This document shows positions 8,421 through 16,228 of a DNA stretch of 37,316 nucleotides, piece after piece. Numbering within the stretch: the stretch's first letter is position 1; the number at the start of each line of letters is the position of its first letter. Location: contig NZ_AKIW01000114.1 of NCBI RefSeq assembly GCF_000282635.1, positions 1 through 37,316 on the forward strand. The letters run 5' to 3'. The stretch is from Variovorax sp. CF313 (lineage in GTDB: Bacteria; Pseudomonadota; Gammaproteobacteria; Burkholderiales; Burkholderiaceae_C). The notes under the pieces are model-generated. The model did no database searches. It had not been told where the DNA came from and saw nothing but the letters and a program-made list of their open reading frames with translations. The position numbers and the translations under genes are program-made.

Positions 8421-9404
8421 TCAGTCCAGCGACAGGTTGAGGTCGCGGATCAACGGATGCCAGCGCGCCGACTCTCCCTGCAGCAGCGCCGCGAACTGCG
8501 CGGGTGCGTCGCCCACGGGCTCGACGCCGAACTCGGCGAGCTTGCGCTGCACGGAGGGATTGTGGATGGCGCTGGCCACCGATCGCTGCAGCCGCGCCAC
8601 GATCTCGCCCGGCGTATTGGCCGGCACCACCAGCCCCATGAGCGCGGCGGCCTCCACCCGCGGCATGCCAAGCTCGGCAAAGGTCGGCACGCCGGGCAGT
8701 TGCGCGAGGCGCGTGGGATGCGCCACCGCGAGCGCGCGCAGCTTGCCGCTCTGGATGAAGCGGCGTGACGCGGCCAGGTCGCACATCATCACCGGCAGCT
8801 GGCCGCCGGCCACGTCGGCCAGCGCAGGCGCGGTACCGCGGTAGGGCACGTGCACCATCTGCAGCCCGGCCTGCCGCTCGAGCAGCTCCATCGCAAGGTG
8901 CTGCGGGCTGCCGGTGCCGGCCGAGGCGAAGCTGACCTTGCCGGGAAAGGCCCGTGCATCGTCGATGAAGGCCCGCGCGTCCTTCACGCCGCTGGACGGG
9001 CCGACCAGCAGCACCATCGGCAGCCGCCCCAGCAGGGTGACGGGCGCAAAGTCGCGCGAAGGGTTGTAGCTGAGGTTGCGGTACAGCGCCGGGTTGAACA
9101 CCAGCGTGCCGTTGTCGGCCGACAGCAGCGTGTAGCCGTCGGCCGGCGCGCGCGCGGCCTCGACAGCGCCAAGCGCGGTGTTGCCGCCCGCGCGGTTCTC
9201 GATGGTCACCGGCTGGCCCGCGTCGATGGCGAGCTGGGTGCCGATGGTGCGCGCGACGATGTCGGCCCCGGCCCCGGCGGGGTACGGAACGATCCAGCGG
9301 ATGGGCTTGACGGGATAGGCCGGCTGCGCCTTCGCCGCGCGGGGCAGCGCCGCCGCCGCAAGGGCGGCCACGGCCAGGAAATGCAGCAGCGGGCGGCGAG
9401 TCAT
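8421..9404 (-). CDS. Bug-family (TctC-like) tripartite tricarboxylate receptor
   Basis: 327 residues. Periplasmic solute-binding protein of the Bug/TctC family, which binds small organic acids or amides for tripartite tricarboxylate transporters or for sensing. Seen: signal peptide with a long Ala/Leu core and cleavage after AKA at about residue 26, then the diagnostic YPVKPIRWIVPYPAGAGAD, ENRAGGNTALGA, ADGYTLL and DFAPVTLLG. No TctA/TctB membrane components are adjacent; orphan Bug receptors are very common in Burkholderiales. Ligand unknown. A 6-bp perfect hairpin (8407-8421) abuts the stop codon but has no clear U-tract. It lies 77 bases after the lipoprotein gene on the same strand. Confidence 0.93.
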   Translation of the reverse strand: MTRRPLLHFLAVAALAAAALPRAAKAQPAYPVKPIRWIVPYPAGAGADIVARTIGTQLAIDAGQPVTIENRAGGNTALGAVEAARAPADGYTLLSADNGTLVFNPALYRNLSYNPSRDFAPVTLLGRLPMVLLVGPSSGVKDARAFIDDARAFPGKVSFASAGTGSPQHLAMELLERQAGLQMVHVPYRGTAPALADVAGGQLPVMMCDLAASRRFIQSGKLRALAVAHPTRLAQLPGVPTFAELGMPRVEAAALMGLVVPANTPGEIVARLQRSVASAIHNPSVQRKLAEFGVEPVGDAPAQFAALLQGESARWHPLIRDLNLSLD

Positions 9405-9481
9405 GGGCGGGGCGTCTCCGGCTCGATGTTAGGCCGGGTTCGGGCGGCCCTGCTGGTCTCGAGGCCTTGCCGCGCCGCGCC

Positions 9482-10039
9482 TCAGGGGGCGACGGGATTG
9501 CCGGGCGTGCCTGCTTCGCGCAGCGAGCCTGGCGCAGCGACCGGCGTGCGGTAGGTGACGTTCACGGCCGGCGCCTGGGGCTCCGGCGGCGGCCGTGCGA
9601 TCTTGACGAGAGGCGCCCTGGCCGCTGCGGCGGGCGCAGCGGACGCGATCGGTGGCACGGGCTGGACGGGCTGGGCGGGTGCAGGAGCCGGTGCGGCGGC
9701 CACCGCGCCCGGCGCCACGGTGCCCGCCGGCGCCGCCTTGGGGTCGTAGAGCACCGTGCCCTTGCTGACCCCCGCGCCCACCGGCCCCACCCCGACGCCC
9801 ACGCCGGCCGAGCCCGACACCTGCCCGCCGTTGTTGACGGCCACGCCGGCGCCGAGCGGACCGAAGCCGGTGTTGAGCCCCACCGAGAAATTGCCGTCCT
9901 TGGTGGCGCCCAGCCCGAGCGAGAGCCCGGGCACCAGCGGAATGCCGATGTGATAGTGCGAACAGCCGCCCGTCAGAAGCAACAGCAGCGCGGCCGGAAC
10001 GACCGCCGCTGCGCGAAGGACGCGCGGCCGGGTGTTCAC
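9482..10039 (-). CDS. Small putative lipoprotein, Gly- and Ala/Pro-rich
   Basis: 185 residues. No family recognised. N-terminus MNTRPRVLRAAAVVP then a Leu-rich core and LTGGC, a lipobox-like site with Cys26 as candidate lipidated residue. Residues 30-90 are Gly/Val-rich with repeating GVGVG-type strands (GLGLGATKDG, GVAVNNGG, GVGVGVGPVGAG), and the remainder is a low-complexity Ala/Pro tail. This looks like an envelope protein with a short beta-rich core and a flexible linker. I chose the GTG at 10039 because it overlaps the htpG stop in a GTGA arrangement, which suggests translational coupling, and it places the signal sequence at the N-terminus. No functional link to HtpG is implied by the sequence itself. 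Confidence 0.75.
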   Translation of the reverse strand: MNTRPRVLRAAAVVPAALLLLLTGGCSHYHIGIPLVPGLSLGLGATKDGNFSVGLNTGFGPLGAGVAVNNGGQVSGSAGVGVGVGPVGAGVSKGTVLYDPKAAPAGTVAPGAVAAAPAPAPAQPVQPVPPIASAAPAAAARAPLVKIARPPPEPQAPAVNVTYRTPVAAPGSLREAGTPGNPVAP

Positions 10040-12072
10040 ACCAGCAGCGCGTTGACGCGCCTCACGTACGCGGCAGGATCGGCCGGCAGCCCGCCTTCGG
10101 CGAGCAGCGCCTGGTCGAACAGGATGTTCGCGAGGTCGTCGAAGTGCGAGGAGCCTTCGAGCTTCTTCACCAGCGGATGCTCGGCGTTCACTTCGAGCAC
10201 CGGCTTCAACTCGGGCGCGGGCTGGCCGGCCTGCTTGAGCATGCGCGCGAGCTGCGTGCTCATGCCGCCGTCCTGCACCACGAGGCAGGCGGGCGAGTCG
10301 ACCAAGCGCGTGGTCACGCGAACGTCCTCGGCCTTGTCCTTGAGGGCTTCCTTGAGCTTCTCGAGCATGGGCTTGAACGACTCGGCGGCTTCCTCGGCGG
10401 CCTTCTTCTCGGACTCGTCCTGCAGCTTGCCGAGGTCGACCGCGCCCTTGGCCACGCTCTGCAGCGGCGTGCCGTCGAATTCGTTGAGGTAGTTCAGCGC
10501 CCACTCATCGACGCGATCGGTCATGAGCAGCACCTCGATGCCCTTCTTCTTGAAGACCTCGAGCTGCGGGCTGTTCTTCGCGGCGGCGAGTGTGTCGGCC
10601 GTGATGTAGTAGATCGCGTCCTGGCCTTCCTTCATGCGCGCCTTGTAGTCGGCGAAGCTCACGCTCACCGCATCGGTGGTGGTGGAGGCATAGCGCAGCA
10701 GCTTGGCGATGCGGTCGCGGTTGCCGAAGTCTTCGCCCAGGCCTTCCTTGAGCACGGCGCCGAACTCGGCGTAGAACTTGGCGTACTTGCCCGATTCGTC
10801 GGCGGCCGCAACGGCGGCTTCAGCGGCGGTCGGCGCGTTCTTGTCGACCACGTCGGTCACTGCCTCGGTCGGCTCGGGCGCGGGCACCGATTCGCCCGAG
10901 CCCACGTCGATCTTGCCCTCGCCGCTCTCGGGCGCGGTCTTCTGCTTCTTCGCCAGGTCTTCCAGCATGCCGAGCACGCGCTTGGTGCTGCCTTCGCGGA
11001 TCGCCTTCACGTCGCGGCTTTCCTGCAGCAGTTCGCGGCTCACGTTGAGCGGCAGGTCGGCCGAGTCGATCACGCCCTTCACGAAGCGCAGGTAGCTGGG
11101 CATCAGCGCCTCGGCGTCGTCCATGATGAAGACGCGCTTCACGTAGAGCTTCACGCCCGCGCTCTTCTCGCGGTTCCAGAGGTCGAACGGGGCCTTGGCC
11201 GGAATGTAGAGCAGCTGCGTGTACTCGGTGCTGCCTTCCACGCGGTTGTGGCTCCAGGCGAGCGGTGCCTCGTAGTCGTGGCTGATGCTCTTGTAGAACT
11301 CCTCGTACTGCTCGGTGGTGATGTCCTTCTTGGGGCGGCTCCACAGGGCGTTGGCCTTGTTGACGGTTTCCCACTCGCCGGTCTTCACCATGTCGCCGGG
11401 CTGGTCGTTCTCGCCCTCTTTCCACTCTTCCTTTTCCATCAGGATGGGCAGGGAGATGTGGTCGGAGTACTTGCCGACGATCTGCTTGATCTTCCAGGCG
11501 TTGAGGTATTCGTCGGCGTCGTCGCGCAGATGCAGCGTGATGCTGGTGCCGCGCGCGGCGCGCGTGATGTCGGCCACCTCGAAGTCGCCGGCGCCGCCGC
11601 TGGCCCAGCGCACGCCCTGGTCGGCCGGCAGGCCCGCGCGGCGCGATTCGACCGTGATCTTGTCGGCCACGATGAAGCCCGAGTAGAAGCCCACGCCGAA
11701 CTGGCCGATCAACTGCGCGTCGGCCTTCTGGTCGCCGCTCAGGCGGCTCATGAAGTCCTTGGTGCCGCTCTTGGCGATGGTGCCGAGGTTGTCGATGGCC
11801 TCCTGGCGCGACAGGCCGATGCCCTTGTCGGTGATCGTGAGCGTGCGCGCGGCCTTGTCGAACGACAGGCGCACGTCGAGCTCGGGCTGGTCTTCGTACA
11901 GCTCGGGATGGTCGAGCGCCTCGAAGCGCAGCTTGTCGCATGCGTCCGACGCGTTCGAGATCAGCTCGCGCAGGAAGATTTCCTTGTTCGAGTAGAGCGC
12001 ATGCGTGACGAGGTGCAGCAGTTGCGCGACTTCGGCCTGGAACGGGAGTTTGGTGTTGGAGGAGTCAGCCAT
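10036..12072 (-). CDS. htpG: Molecular chaperone HtpG (Hsp90)
   Basis: 678 residues. Cytoplasmic ATP-dependent chaperone of the Hsp90 family. Seen: N-terminal GHKL ATPase motifs LISNASDACDKLRFEAL, DKGIGLSRQEAIDNLGTIA and GQFGVGFYSGFIVADK, then the middle domain and C-terminal dimerisation domain ending NALLV. It is longer than the 624-residue E. coli protein, mainly because of a low-complexity Ala/Glu/Pro-rich insert at about residues 377-428 (PESGEGKIDVGSGESVPAPE and on). ATG 12072 gives the standard MADSSNTKLPFQAEV start; an upstream extension is open but not conserved in character. A TAGAAT-like -10 element lies just upstream (12098-12103). No heat-shock sigma-32 promoter was convincing. 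Confidence 0.97.
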   Translation of the reverse strand: MADSSNTKLPFQAEVAQLLHLVTHALYSNKEIFLRELISNASDACDKLRFEALDHPELYEDQPELDVRLSFDKAARTLTITDKGIGLSRQEAIDNLGTIAKSGTKDFMSRLSGDQKADAQLIGQFGVGFYSGFIVADKITVESRRAGLPADQGVRWASGGAGDFEVADITRAARGTSITLHLRDDADEYLNAWKIKQIVGKYSDHISLPILMEKEEWKEGENDQPGDMVKTGEWETVNKANALWSRPKKDITTEQYEEFYKSISHDYEAPLAWSHNRVEGSTEYTQLLYIPAKAPFDLWNREKSAGVKLYVKRVFIMDDAEALMPSYLRFVKGVIDSADLPLNVSRELLQESRDVKAIREGSTKRVLGMLEDLAKKQKTAPESGEGKIDVGSGESVPAPEPTEAVTDVVDKNAPTAAEAAVAAADESGKYAKFYAEFGAVLKEGLGEDFGNRDRIAKLLRYASTTTDAVSVSFADYKARMKEGQDAIYYITADTLAAAKNSPQLEVFKKKGIEVLLMTDRVDEWALNYLNEFDGTPLQSVAKGAVDLGKLQDESEKKAAEEAAESFKPMLEKLKEALKDKAEDVRVTTRLVDSPACLVVQDGGMSTQLARMLKQAGQPAPELKPVLEVNAEHPLVKKLEGSSHFDDLANILFDQALLAEGGLPADPAAYVRRVNALLV

Positions 12073-12097
12073 GGGGGAAAAAGATATCGAACAAAAA

Positions 12098-12103
12098 ATT
12101 CTA
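12098..12103 (-). promoter_or_regulatory. Candidate -10 element for htpG
   Basis: Read on the minus strand this is TAGAAT, a five-of-six match to the sigma-70 -10 box, about 25 bases upstream of the htpG ATG. No good -35 hexamer is found at 16-18 bases, so the call is weak. Confidence 0.3.
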
Positions 12104-12189
12104 AGTCCAGCCGCCAGGATCGGGCCGGGCTCGCCAAATTCGTGATCTGGGGCCTGTGTCCGGGAAAACAACAGGCTCCTGCGAACGGC

Positions 12190-13224
12190 CTACCGCGGCT
12201 GCGACTCGACTTCGCGCGTCCAGCGGTCGATCAGCCGCTTGCGCTCGGCCGCCTTTCCGTATTTCTCGAAGTCGTACTTGATGAGCTTCACGTCGGCCAT
12301 CGAGGGGATGCGGGGGTCCGGCTTGAAGGTCTTGTTGGCCGGCGACTGCAGGCTGCCGACGGTTCCACCGATGGCCTGGCCCGCCGGGCTCATGAGCCAG
12401 TCGTAGTAGCGCTTTGCGTTCTCCTTGTTGCGCGCGCCCTTCACGAGCGCGATGCCGCCGACCTCGTAGCCCGTGCCTTCGCAGGGCGCGGCGGTCTTCA
12501 CGGGAAATTTGTCGTAGCGCCAGCGCTCGAAGCCGAAGATGAAGCTCACGCCGATGGCCACTTCCCCCTTGGCCACGTTGGGCGCCTGCGCCTGCCCGCT
12601 GCGGGTATAGCTGGTGATGTTGCGATGCAGCTTCTTCAGGTACTCGAAGGCCGCGTCCTCGCCCATCTGCTGCACCAGGCCCGCAATGATGGTGTAGGCC
12701 GTGCCGCTGGAGGCCGGGTGCGAGATCTCGATCTCGCCCTTGTACTCGGGCCTGACCAGATCGGCCCAGCACTTCGGCTCGCGCAGCTTCTTTTTCTTCA
12801 GCAGGTCGGTGTTGAAGCCGAAGCCGATGGCGCTCGTGTAGAAGCCGCCCACCATGTTCTGCGACAGCGCGTACTGCCGCACCGCCCAGTCGTGCAGGTC
12901 GTTGATGTAGGCCGGGCGATAGGGTTCGAGCAGGCCCTGCTCGGCCGCCTGCAGGAACGGGTCGCCGGTGCCGCCCCACCAGATGTCGGTCTTGGGGTTG
13001 GCGGCTTCCGCGCGCAGTTGCGCGCCGATCTCGCCGGTGCCCTTGTGCGCCTGCTGCACCTTGATCCCGGTCTCGCGCGTGAAGGCGGTGGCGGCCGCCT
13101 CGCACCAGCCGGCGTCGGTGCTGCACAGCGCGTTGACGGTGCCCTGCGCCGCGGCGTTCGGTGCGCCCAGGAGGGCCGTTGCCGCAACGCATGCGGCAGC
13201 GGCAATGTGTCGGATGGGGTGCAT
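12190..13224 (-). CDS. ABC transporter periplasmic substrate-binding protein (AfuA/FbpA-like)
   Basis: 344 residues. Extracellular solute-binding protein of the iron/sugar-phosphate/polyamine type (bacterial solute-binding family 1 fold). Seen: signal peptide with cleavage after about residue 26 (NAAAQG), then VNALCSTDAGWCEAAATAF, the ligand-side DIWWGGTGDPFL near residue 84, and the hinge-type sequences FYTSAIGFGFNTDLL and HPASSGTAYTI. Cys residues at STDAGWC and EPKCW could pair. No permease or ATPase gene is adjacent on either side, so the ligand cannot be assigned: Fe3+, hexose phosphate and 2-aminoethylphosphonate are all possible in this family. Same strand as the downstream htpG, 117 bases apart. 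Confidence 0.9.
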   Translation of the reverse strand: MHPIRHIAAAACVAATALLGAPNAAAQGTVNALCSTDAGWCEAAATAFTRETGIKVQQAHKGTGEIGAQLRAEAANPKTDIWWGGTGDPFLQAAEQGLLEPYRPAYINDLHDWAVRQYALSQNMVGGFYTSAIGFGFNTDLLKKKKLREPKCWADLVRPEYKGEIEISHPASSGTAYTIIAGLVQQMGEDAAFEYLKKLHRNITSYTRSGQAQAPNVAKGEVAIGVSFIFGFERWRYDKFPVKTAAPCEGTGYEVGGIALVKGARNKENAKRYYDWLMSPAGQAIGGTVGSLQSPANKTFKPDPRIPSMADVKLIKYDFEKYGKAAERKRLIDRWTREVESQPR

Positions 13225-13276
13225 GCGCGGGTCTCCTCGTGGTTCTTCGAAGGCGCAGGATAGCGCCCGCGGGCGT

Positions 13277-14191
13277 TCAGCGCGCGGCCAGCAGCGGCGG
13301 CAGGTGCTCGGCCAGCCAGTCGGTCACCACGCGCGTCTTCAGCGGCAGGTAGCGGCTGCGCGAGCGGATCACGTGCAGCGCGAAGCCGAAGGGCTGCGGC
13401 TCGTCGAACACGCGCACCAGCGTGCCGGCCGCGAGCGCATCGGCCGCGAGCCAGGCCGGCAGTCGTGCGAGGCCCATGCCGCCGACGGCGGCCTCGAGCA
13501 GCACTTCGGCGCTGTCGCAGCGCAGCCGCGACGGCGGCGTCAGGTCGACGAGCCGACCCCCGGCATCGTGGAAGCGCCAGGACGAGACCAGCCCGTCGCG
13601 CGCATAGAGCACGGCCTCGTGCGGTTCCTTCATCAGGTCGCCGATGTTCGCGGGGCGCCCGCGCTCGGCCAGGTAGGCCGGCGCGGCGCACAGTGCCATC
13701 CACTGCGTGCCCACCGGCCGCGCGACCAGCTCCGCGCTGTCGGCCAGTTCGCCGCTGCGGATCGCGAGGTCGAGCCCCTCTTCCACGAGGTCCACGCGCC
13801 GGTCGTTGAACGCGAGTTCGAGCGACAGCTGCGGATGTTGCCGCGCCAGTGCCAGCAGCAACGGGCCGACCTTGAGCCGGCCGAGCATCGCCGGCATGCT
13901 GATCCGCACGACGCCGGTCGCGGTGCTGCGCGCCACATCGGTCAGCGCTTGCGCCGCATCGAGTTCGTCCAGCACGCGCCGGCAGCGCTCGTAGTAGCCG
14001 TGGCCTTCCTCGGTGAGGCTCTGGCTGCGCGTGGTGCGCAGAAACAGCCGCGTGTTCAGCCGCGCCTCGAGGCGCGCGATGCTCTTGGCGACCGCCGAGC
14101 GGGTGACATGCAGGCGCTGCGCCGCCAGCGCGAAGCTGCCGGCCTCGACCGCTGCGACGAACTCTTCGATGCCTTGGAGACGCTGTCCCAT
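13277..14191 (-). CDS. LysR-family transcriptional regulator
   Basis: 304 residues, normal LysR length. N-terminal winged helix-turn-helix: LQGIEEFVAAVEAGSFALAA, then RLHVTRSAVAKSIARLEARL and RLFLRTTRSQSLTEEG. The C-terminal periplasmic-binding-like effector domain starts with TGVVRISMPAMLGRL. It is divergent from the MDR oxidoreductase at 14291 with a 99-base gap containing inverted repeats, the usual arrangement for a LysR protein controlling its neighbour and itself. The inducer is unknown. Confidence 0.95.
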   Translation of the reverse strand: MGQRLQGIEEFVAAVEAGSFALAAQRLHVTRSAVAKSIARLEARLNTRLFLRTTRSQSLTEEGHGYYERCRRVLDELDAAQALTDVARSTATGVVRISMPAMLGRLKVGPLLLALARQHPQLSLELAFNDRRVDLVEEGLDLAIRSGELADSAELVARPVGTQWMALCAAPAYLAERGRPANIGDLMKEPHEAVLYARDGLVSSWRFHDAGGRLVDLTPPSRLRCDSAEVLLEAAVGGMGLARLPAWLAADALAAGTLVRVFDEPQPFGFALHVIRSRSRYLPLKTRVVTDWLAEHLPPLLAAR

Positions 14192-14257
14192 TGGATACTT
14201 TCAAGCACCAGTGAAGAGAAAATTATCCACCACCGGATACCTCGCATCCTCAATAGC

Positions 14258-14275
14258 ATGACGGCTCCCTGTCAT
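14258..14275. promoter_or_regulatory. Candidate LysR-type operator in the divergent intergenic region
   Basis: ATGAC-N8-GTCAT, a perfect 5-bp inverted repeat, 16 bases before the oxidoreductase ATG. Nearby GGAT-N7-ATCC (14235-14249) and ATCC-N6-GGAT add further dyads in the same 99-base region. LysR proteins usually bind such interrupted dyads between divergent genes; assignment here is by position. Confidence 0.35.
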
Positions 14276-14290
14276 TCGTGGAGCCTTTCA

Positions 14291-15304
14291 ATGCAAGAAC
14301 CCGACACCCTGCGCCGCTGGCAACTGCCCCGGCTGGGCCGCACCCACCTCGCACAAGCCGAAGCGCCGATGCCCACGCCGGGCGCGGGCCAGATCCTGGT
14401 GAAGGTCGGTGCGGTTGCACTCAACTACCGCGACCTGCTGATGATTCGCGACGGCATGGGCATGTCGCTCGACCTTCCCTTCACGCCCGGCTCGGACATG
14501 GCCGGCACCGTGGTGGCCGCCGGCCGCGGCGTGACCCGCTTCGCCGTGGGCGACCGCGTGGTCAACACCTTCTGGGGCGGCTGGATCGACAGCCACTGGC
14601 ACGCCGACACCACGCTGTTGGGCGGCCCGGGCCCGGGCATGCTGGCGTCGCATGTGCTGATCGACGCGGCCTGGGCCGTGGCCGCACCCACCACGCTGAG
14701 CCTGACCGAAGCGAGCACGCTGCCGTGCGCGGGCCTCACAGCGTGGTTCGCACTGGCCGAGACCGGTGGGCTGCGCGCCGGCGAGACCGTGTTGATCCAC
14801 GGCACCGGCGGTGTCGCGCTGTTCGGACTGCAGCTCGCGCGGCTGCATGGCGCGCAAGCCATCGTGGTCACGGGCAGCGAGGACAAGCGCGCACAGGCGC
14901 TCGCACTCGGCGCCACGCACGTGCTGGCGCGCGACGATGGCGACTGGCCCGCCGAAGTGCGCCGGCTCACCCGCGGGCGCGGCGCAGATCACGTGCTCGA
15001 ACTCGCGAGCGGCCCCAACCTCGACCGCTCGCTGCAGGCCGTGAAGCAGGGCGGGCGCGTGTCGATCATCGGCATGCTCGGCGGCGAGACGCTGGGCGCT
15101 TCCTTCTACGCAATGGTGCTGGGCCGCGTGACGGTGCAGGGCATCGGCGTGGGCCACCGGCGCGCGCTGGAGGACCTGGTGCGCGCCGTCGACGCGAATG
15201 CACTCAAGCCGGTGATCGCTGCGCGGTACGGATTCGACGCTCTGCCCGCTGCGCTCGATCACCTCGAACGCGGAGCGTTCGGAAAGGTCGTCGTAACGCT
15301 CTGA
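14291..15304 (+). CDS. MDR-family NAD(P)-dependent oxidoreductase (quinone-oxidoreductase-like)
   Basis: 337 residues. Medium-chain dehydrogenase/reductase. Seen: N-terminal GroES-like domain with VALNYRDLLMIRDG and PFTPGSDMAGTVVAAG, and the Rossmann dinucleotide site HGTGGVALFGLQLARLHGA near residue 170. The catalytic zinc ligands of true alcohol dehydrogenases (GHE and the early Cys) are not apparent, so it is probably a zinc-independent quinone oxidoreductase or enoyl reductase type enzyme even though homologues are often named zinc-dependent alcohol dehydrogenase. Start ATG 14291 places MQEPDTLRRWQLPRLG at the N-terminus; the frame is open far upstream but that part lies inside the LysR gene. 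Divergent LysR regulator probably controls it. Confidence 0.9.
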   Translation: MQEPDTLRRWQLPRLGRTHLAQAEAPMPTPGAGQILVKVGAVALNYRDLLMIRDGMGMSLDLPFTPGSDMAGTVVAAGRGVTRFAVGDRVVNTFWGGWIDSHWHADTTLLGGPGPGMLASHVLIDAAWAVAAPTTLSLTEASTLPCAGLTAWFALAETGGLRAGETVLIHGTGGVALFGLQLARLHGAQAIVVTGSEDKRAQALALGATHVLARDDGDWPAEVRRLTRGRGADHVLELASGPNLDRSLQAVKQGGRVSIIGMLGGETLGASFYAMVLGRVTVQGIGVGHRRALEDLVRAVDANALKPVIAARYGFDALPAALDHLERGAFGKVVVTL

Positions 15305-15306
15305 AC

Positions 15307-15322
15307 GCCTTGAAGACAAGGC
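15307..15322 (+). terminator. Hairpin after the MDR oxidoreductase
   Basis: GCCTTG-AAGA-CAAGGC: a perfect 6-bp stem with a 4-base loop, starting 2 bases after the stop codon and followed by CTTTCG rather than a long T-run. Plausible weak intrinsic terminator separating the oxidoreductase from aqpZ. Confidence 0.4.
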
Positions 15323-15383
15323 CTTTCGAAAACGCAACGCGATCGCGCAATTGCACAAAAACCGAGCCATCCGTGAATAGGTC

Positions 15384-15393
15384 GCACTAGTGC
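15384..15393. promoter_or_regulatory. 10-bp palindrome upstream of the aqpZ promoter
   Basis: GCACTAGTGC is a perfect palindrome 11 bases upstream of the proposed aqpZ -35 element. A TTGCAC/GTGCAA pair flanks this area. It could be a regulator site; no known protein is assigned. Confidence 0.25.
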
Positions 15394-15404
15394 AAAAGAC
15401 GTGC

Positions 15405-15433
15405 TCGACGCCCCCTCCGGCCGTTCCTAGAAT
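15405..15433 (+). promoter_or_regulatory. Candidate sigma-70 promoter for aqpZ
   Basis: TCGACG (15405-15410), 17-base spacer, TAGAAT (15428-15433). Matches the consensus at four and five of six positions. A start near 15440 would leave an mRNA leader of about 49 bases before the ATG at 15489. Confidence 0.45.
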
Positions 15434-15488
15434 CCGCCCGCGCCTGGGCTCGTGCCCTGCGCGTTTTCGCAACTTAAGAATGGAATTT

Positions 15489-16196
15489 ATGGAACACAGT
15501 ACCTACAAAAAATGGTCCGCGGAGTTCATTGGTACTTTCTGGCTCACGCTTGGAGGCTGCGGAAGCGCAGTTCTGGCCGCGGCCTTCCCGGGTGTCGGCA
15601 TCGGCCTGCTCGGAGTCTCTCTTGCCTTCGGCCTCACGGTGGTGACAGGGGCCTATGCACTGGGCCCGATCTCGGGGGGGCACTTCAACCCGGCGGTGTC
15701 GATCGGCCTCGCGGCTGCGGGCCGCTTCAAGGCCTCGCAGCTCGCGGGCTACATCGTGGCGCAGGTGCTCGGCGCCATCGCGGCGGCCGGCGTGCTCTAT
15801 CTCATCGCCACGGGCAAGCCGGGCGCGGACATCGGCGGCTTCGCCACCAACGGTTTTGGCGAACACTCGCCAGGCAAGTACGGCATGACGGCCGCGCTGC
15901 TGTGCGAAGTGGTGATGACGGCCGTGTTCCTGATCGTGATCCTCGGGTCCACCGCCCGGCGCGCGGCCGGCGGCTTCGCGGGCCTGGCCATCGGCCTGTG
16001 CCTCACACTGATCCACCTGATCTCGATCCCGGTGACCAACACCTCGGTCAATCCGGCACGCAGCACCGGGCCGGCCCTGTTCGGTCCGTCCTATGCCGTG
16101 TCGGAACTGTGGCTGTTCTGGGCGGCACCCATCGCGGGCGCCATCATCGGCGCAGTGATCTACCGCGCACTGCTCAGCAGCGGCAACGACGACTGA
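15489..16196 (+). CDS. aqpZ: Aquaporin Z
   Basis: 235 residues. Water channel of the inner membrane, six transmembrane helices plus two half-helices. Both NPA boxes are present (residues 67-69 in SGGHFNPAVS and 188-190 in TSVNPARSTG). The narrow selectivity positions of a water-specific channel can be read as Phe47 (VSLAFGL), His176 (LIHLIS) and Arg191 after the second NPA, in line with AqpZ rather than a glycerol facilitator. Length matches E. coli AqpZ (231). Two ATGs compete, 15480 and 15489; I prefer 15489 because AAGA and TGGA lie at ribosome-binding distance before it, but the start three codons earlier is possible. Convergent with the small secreted gene; single-gene unit with its own promoter. 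Confidence 0.95.
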   Translation: MEHSTYKKWSAEFIGTFWLTLGGCGSAVLAAAFPGVGIGLLGVSLAFGLTVVTGAYALGPISGGHFNPAVSIGLAAAGRFKASQLAGYIVAQVLGAIAAAGVLYLIATGKPGADIGGFATNGFGEHSPGKYGMTAALLCEVVMTAVFLIVILGSTARRAAGGFAGLAIGLCLTLIHLISIPVTNTSVNPARSTGPALFGPSYAVSELWLFWAAPIAGAIIGAVIYRALLSSGNDD

Positions 16197-16228
16197 TCGT
16201 CGTCAGTGGCGGCGGTGCAGCTTCTACT

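Noticed and set aside
8407..8421. AAGCCT-TGC-AGGCTT hairpin at the Bug gene stop as a terminator
   Set aside because: Perfect but short stem touching the stop codon and no U-tract in the transcribed direction.
12130..12165. Sigma-32 heat-shock promoter for htpG
   Set aside because: A CCCCAGAT segment resembles the -10 box but no CTTGAA-like -35 is at the right distance.
12152..12176. GCCTGT/ACAGGC stem between the binding-protein gene and htpG
   Set aside because: Only 6 base pairs with a 13-base loop and no U-run; not convincing as a terminator or heat-shock element.
10144..13263. Very long plus-strand open frame (over 1,000 codons) opposite htpG and the binding-protein gene
   Set aside because: It is antisense to two clearly real genes and its translation is His/Arg/Gly/Val-rich low-complexity, the usual artefact of GC-rich codon bias.
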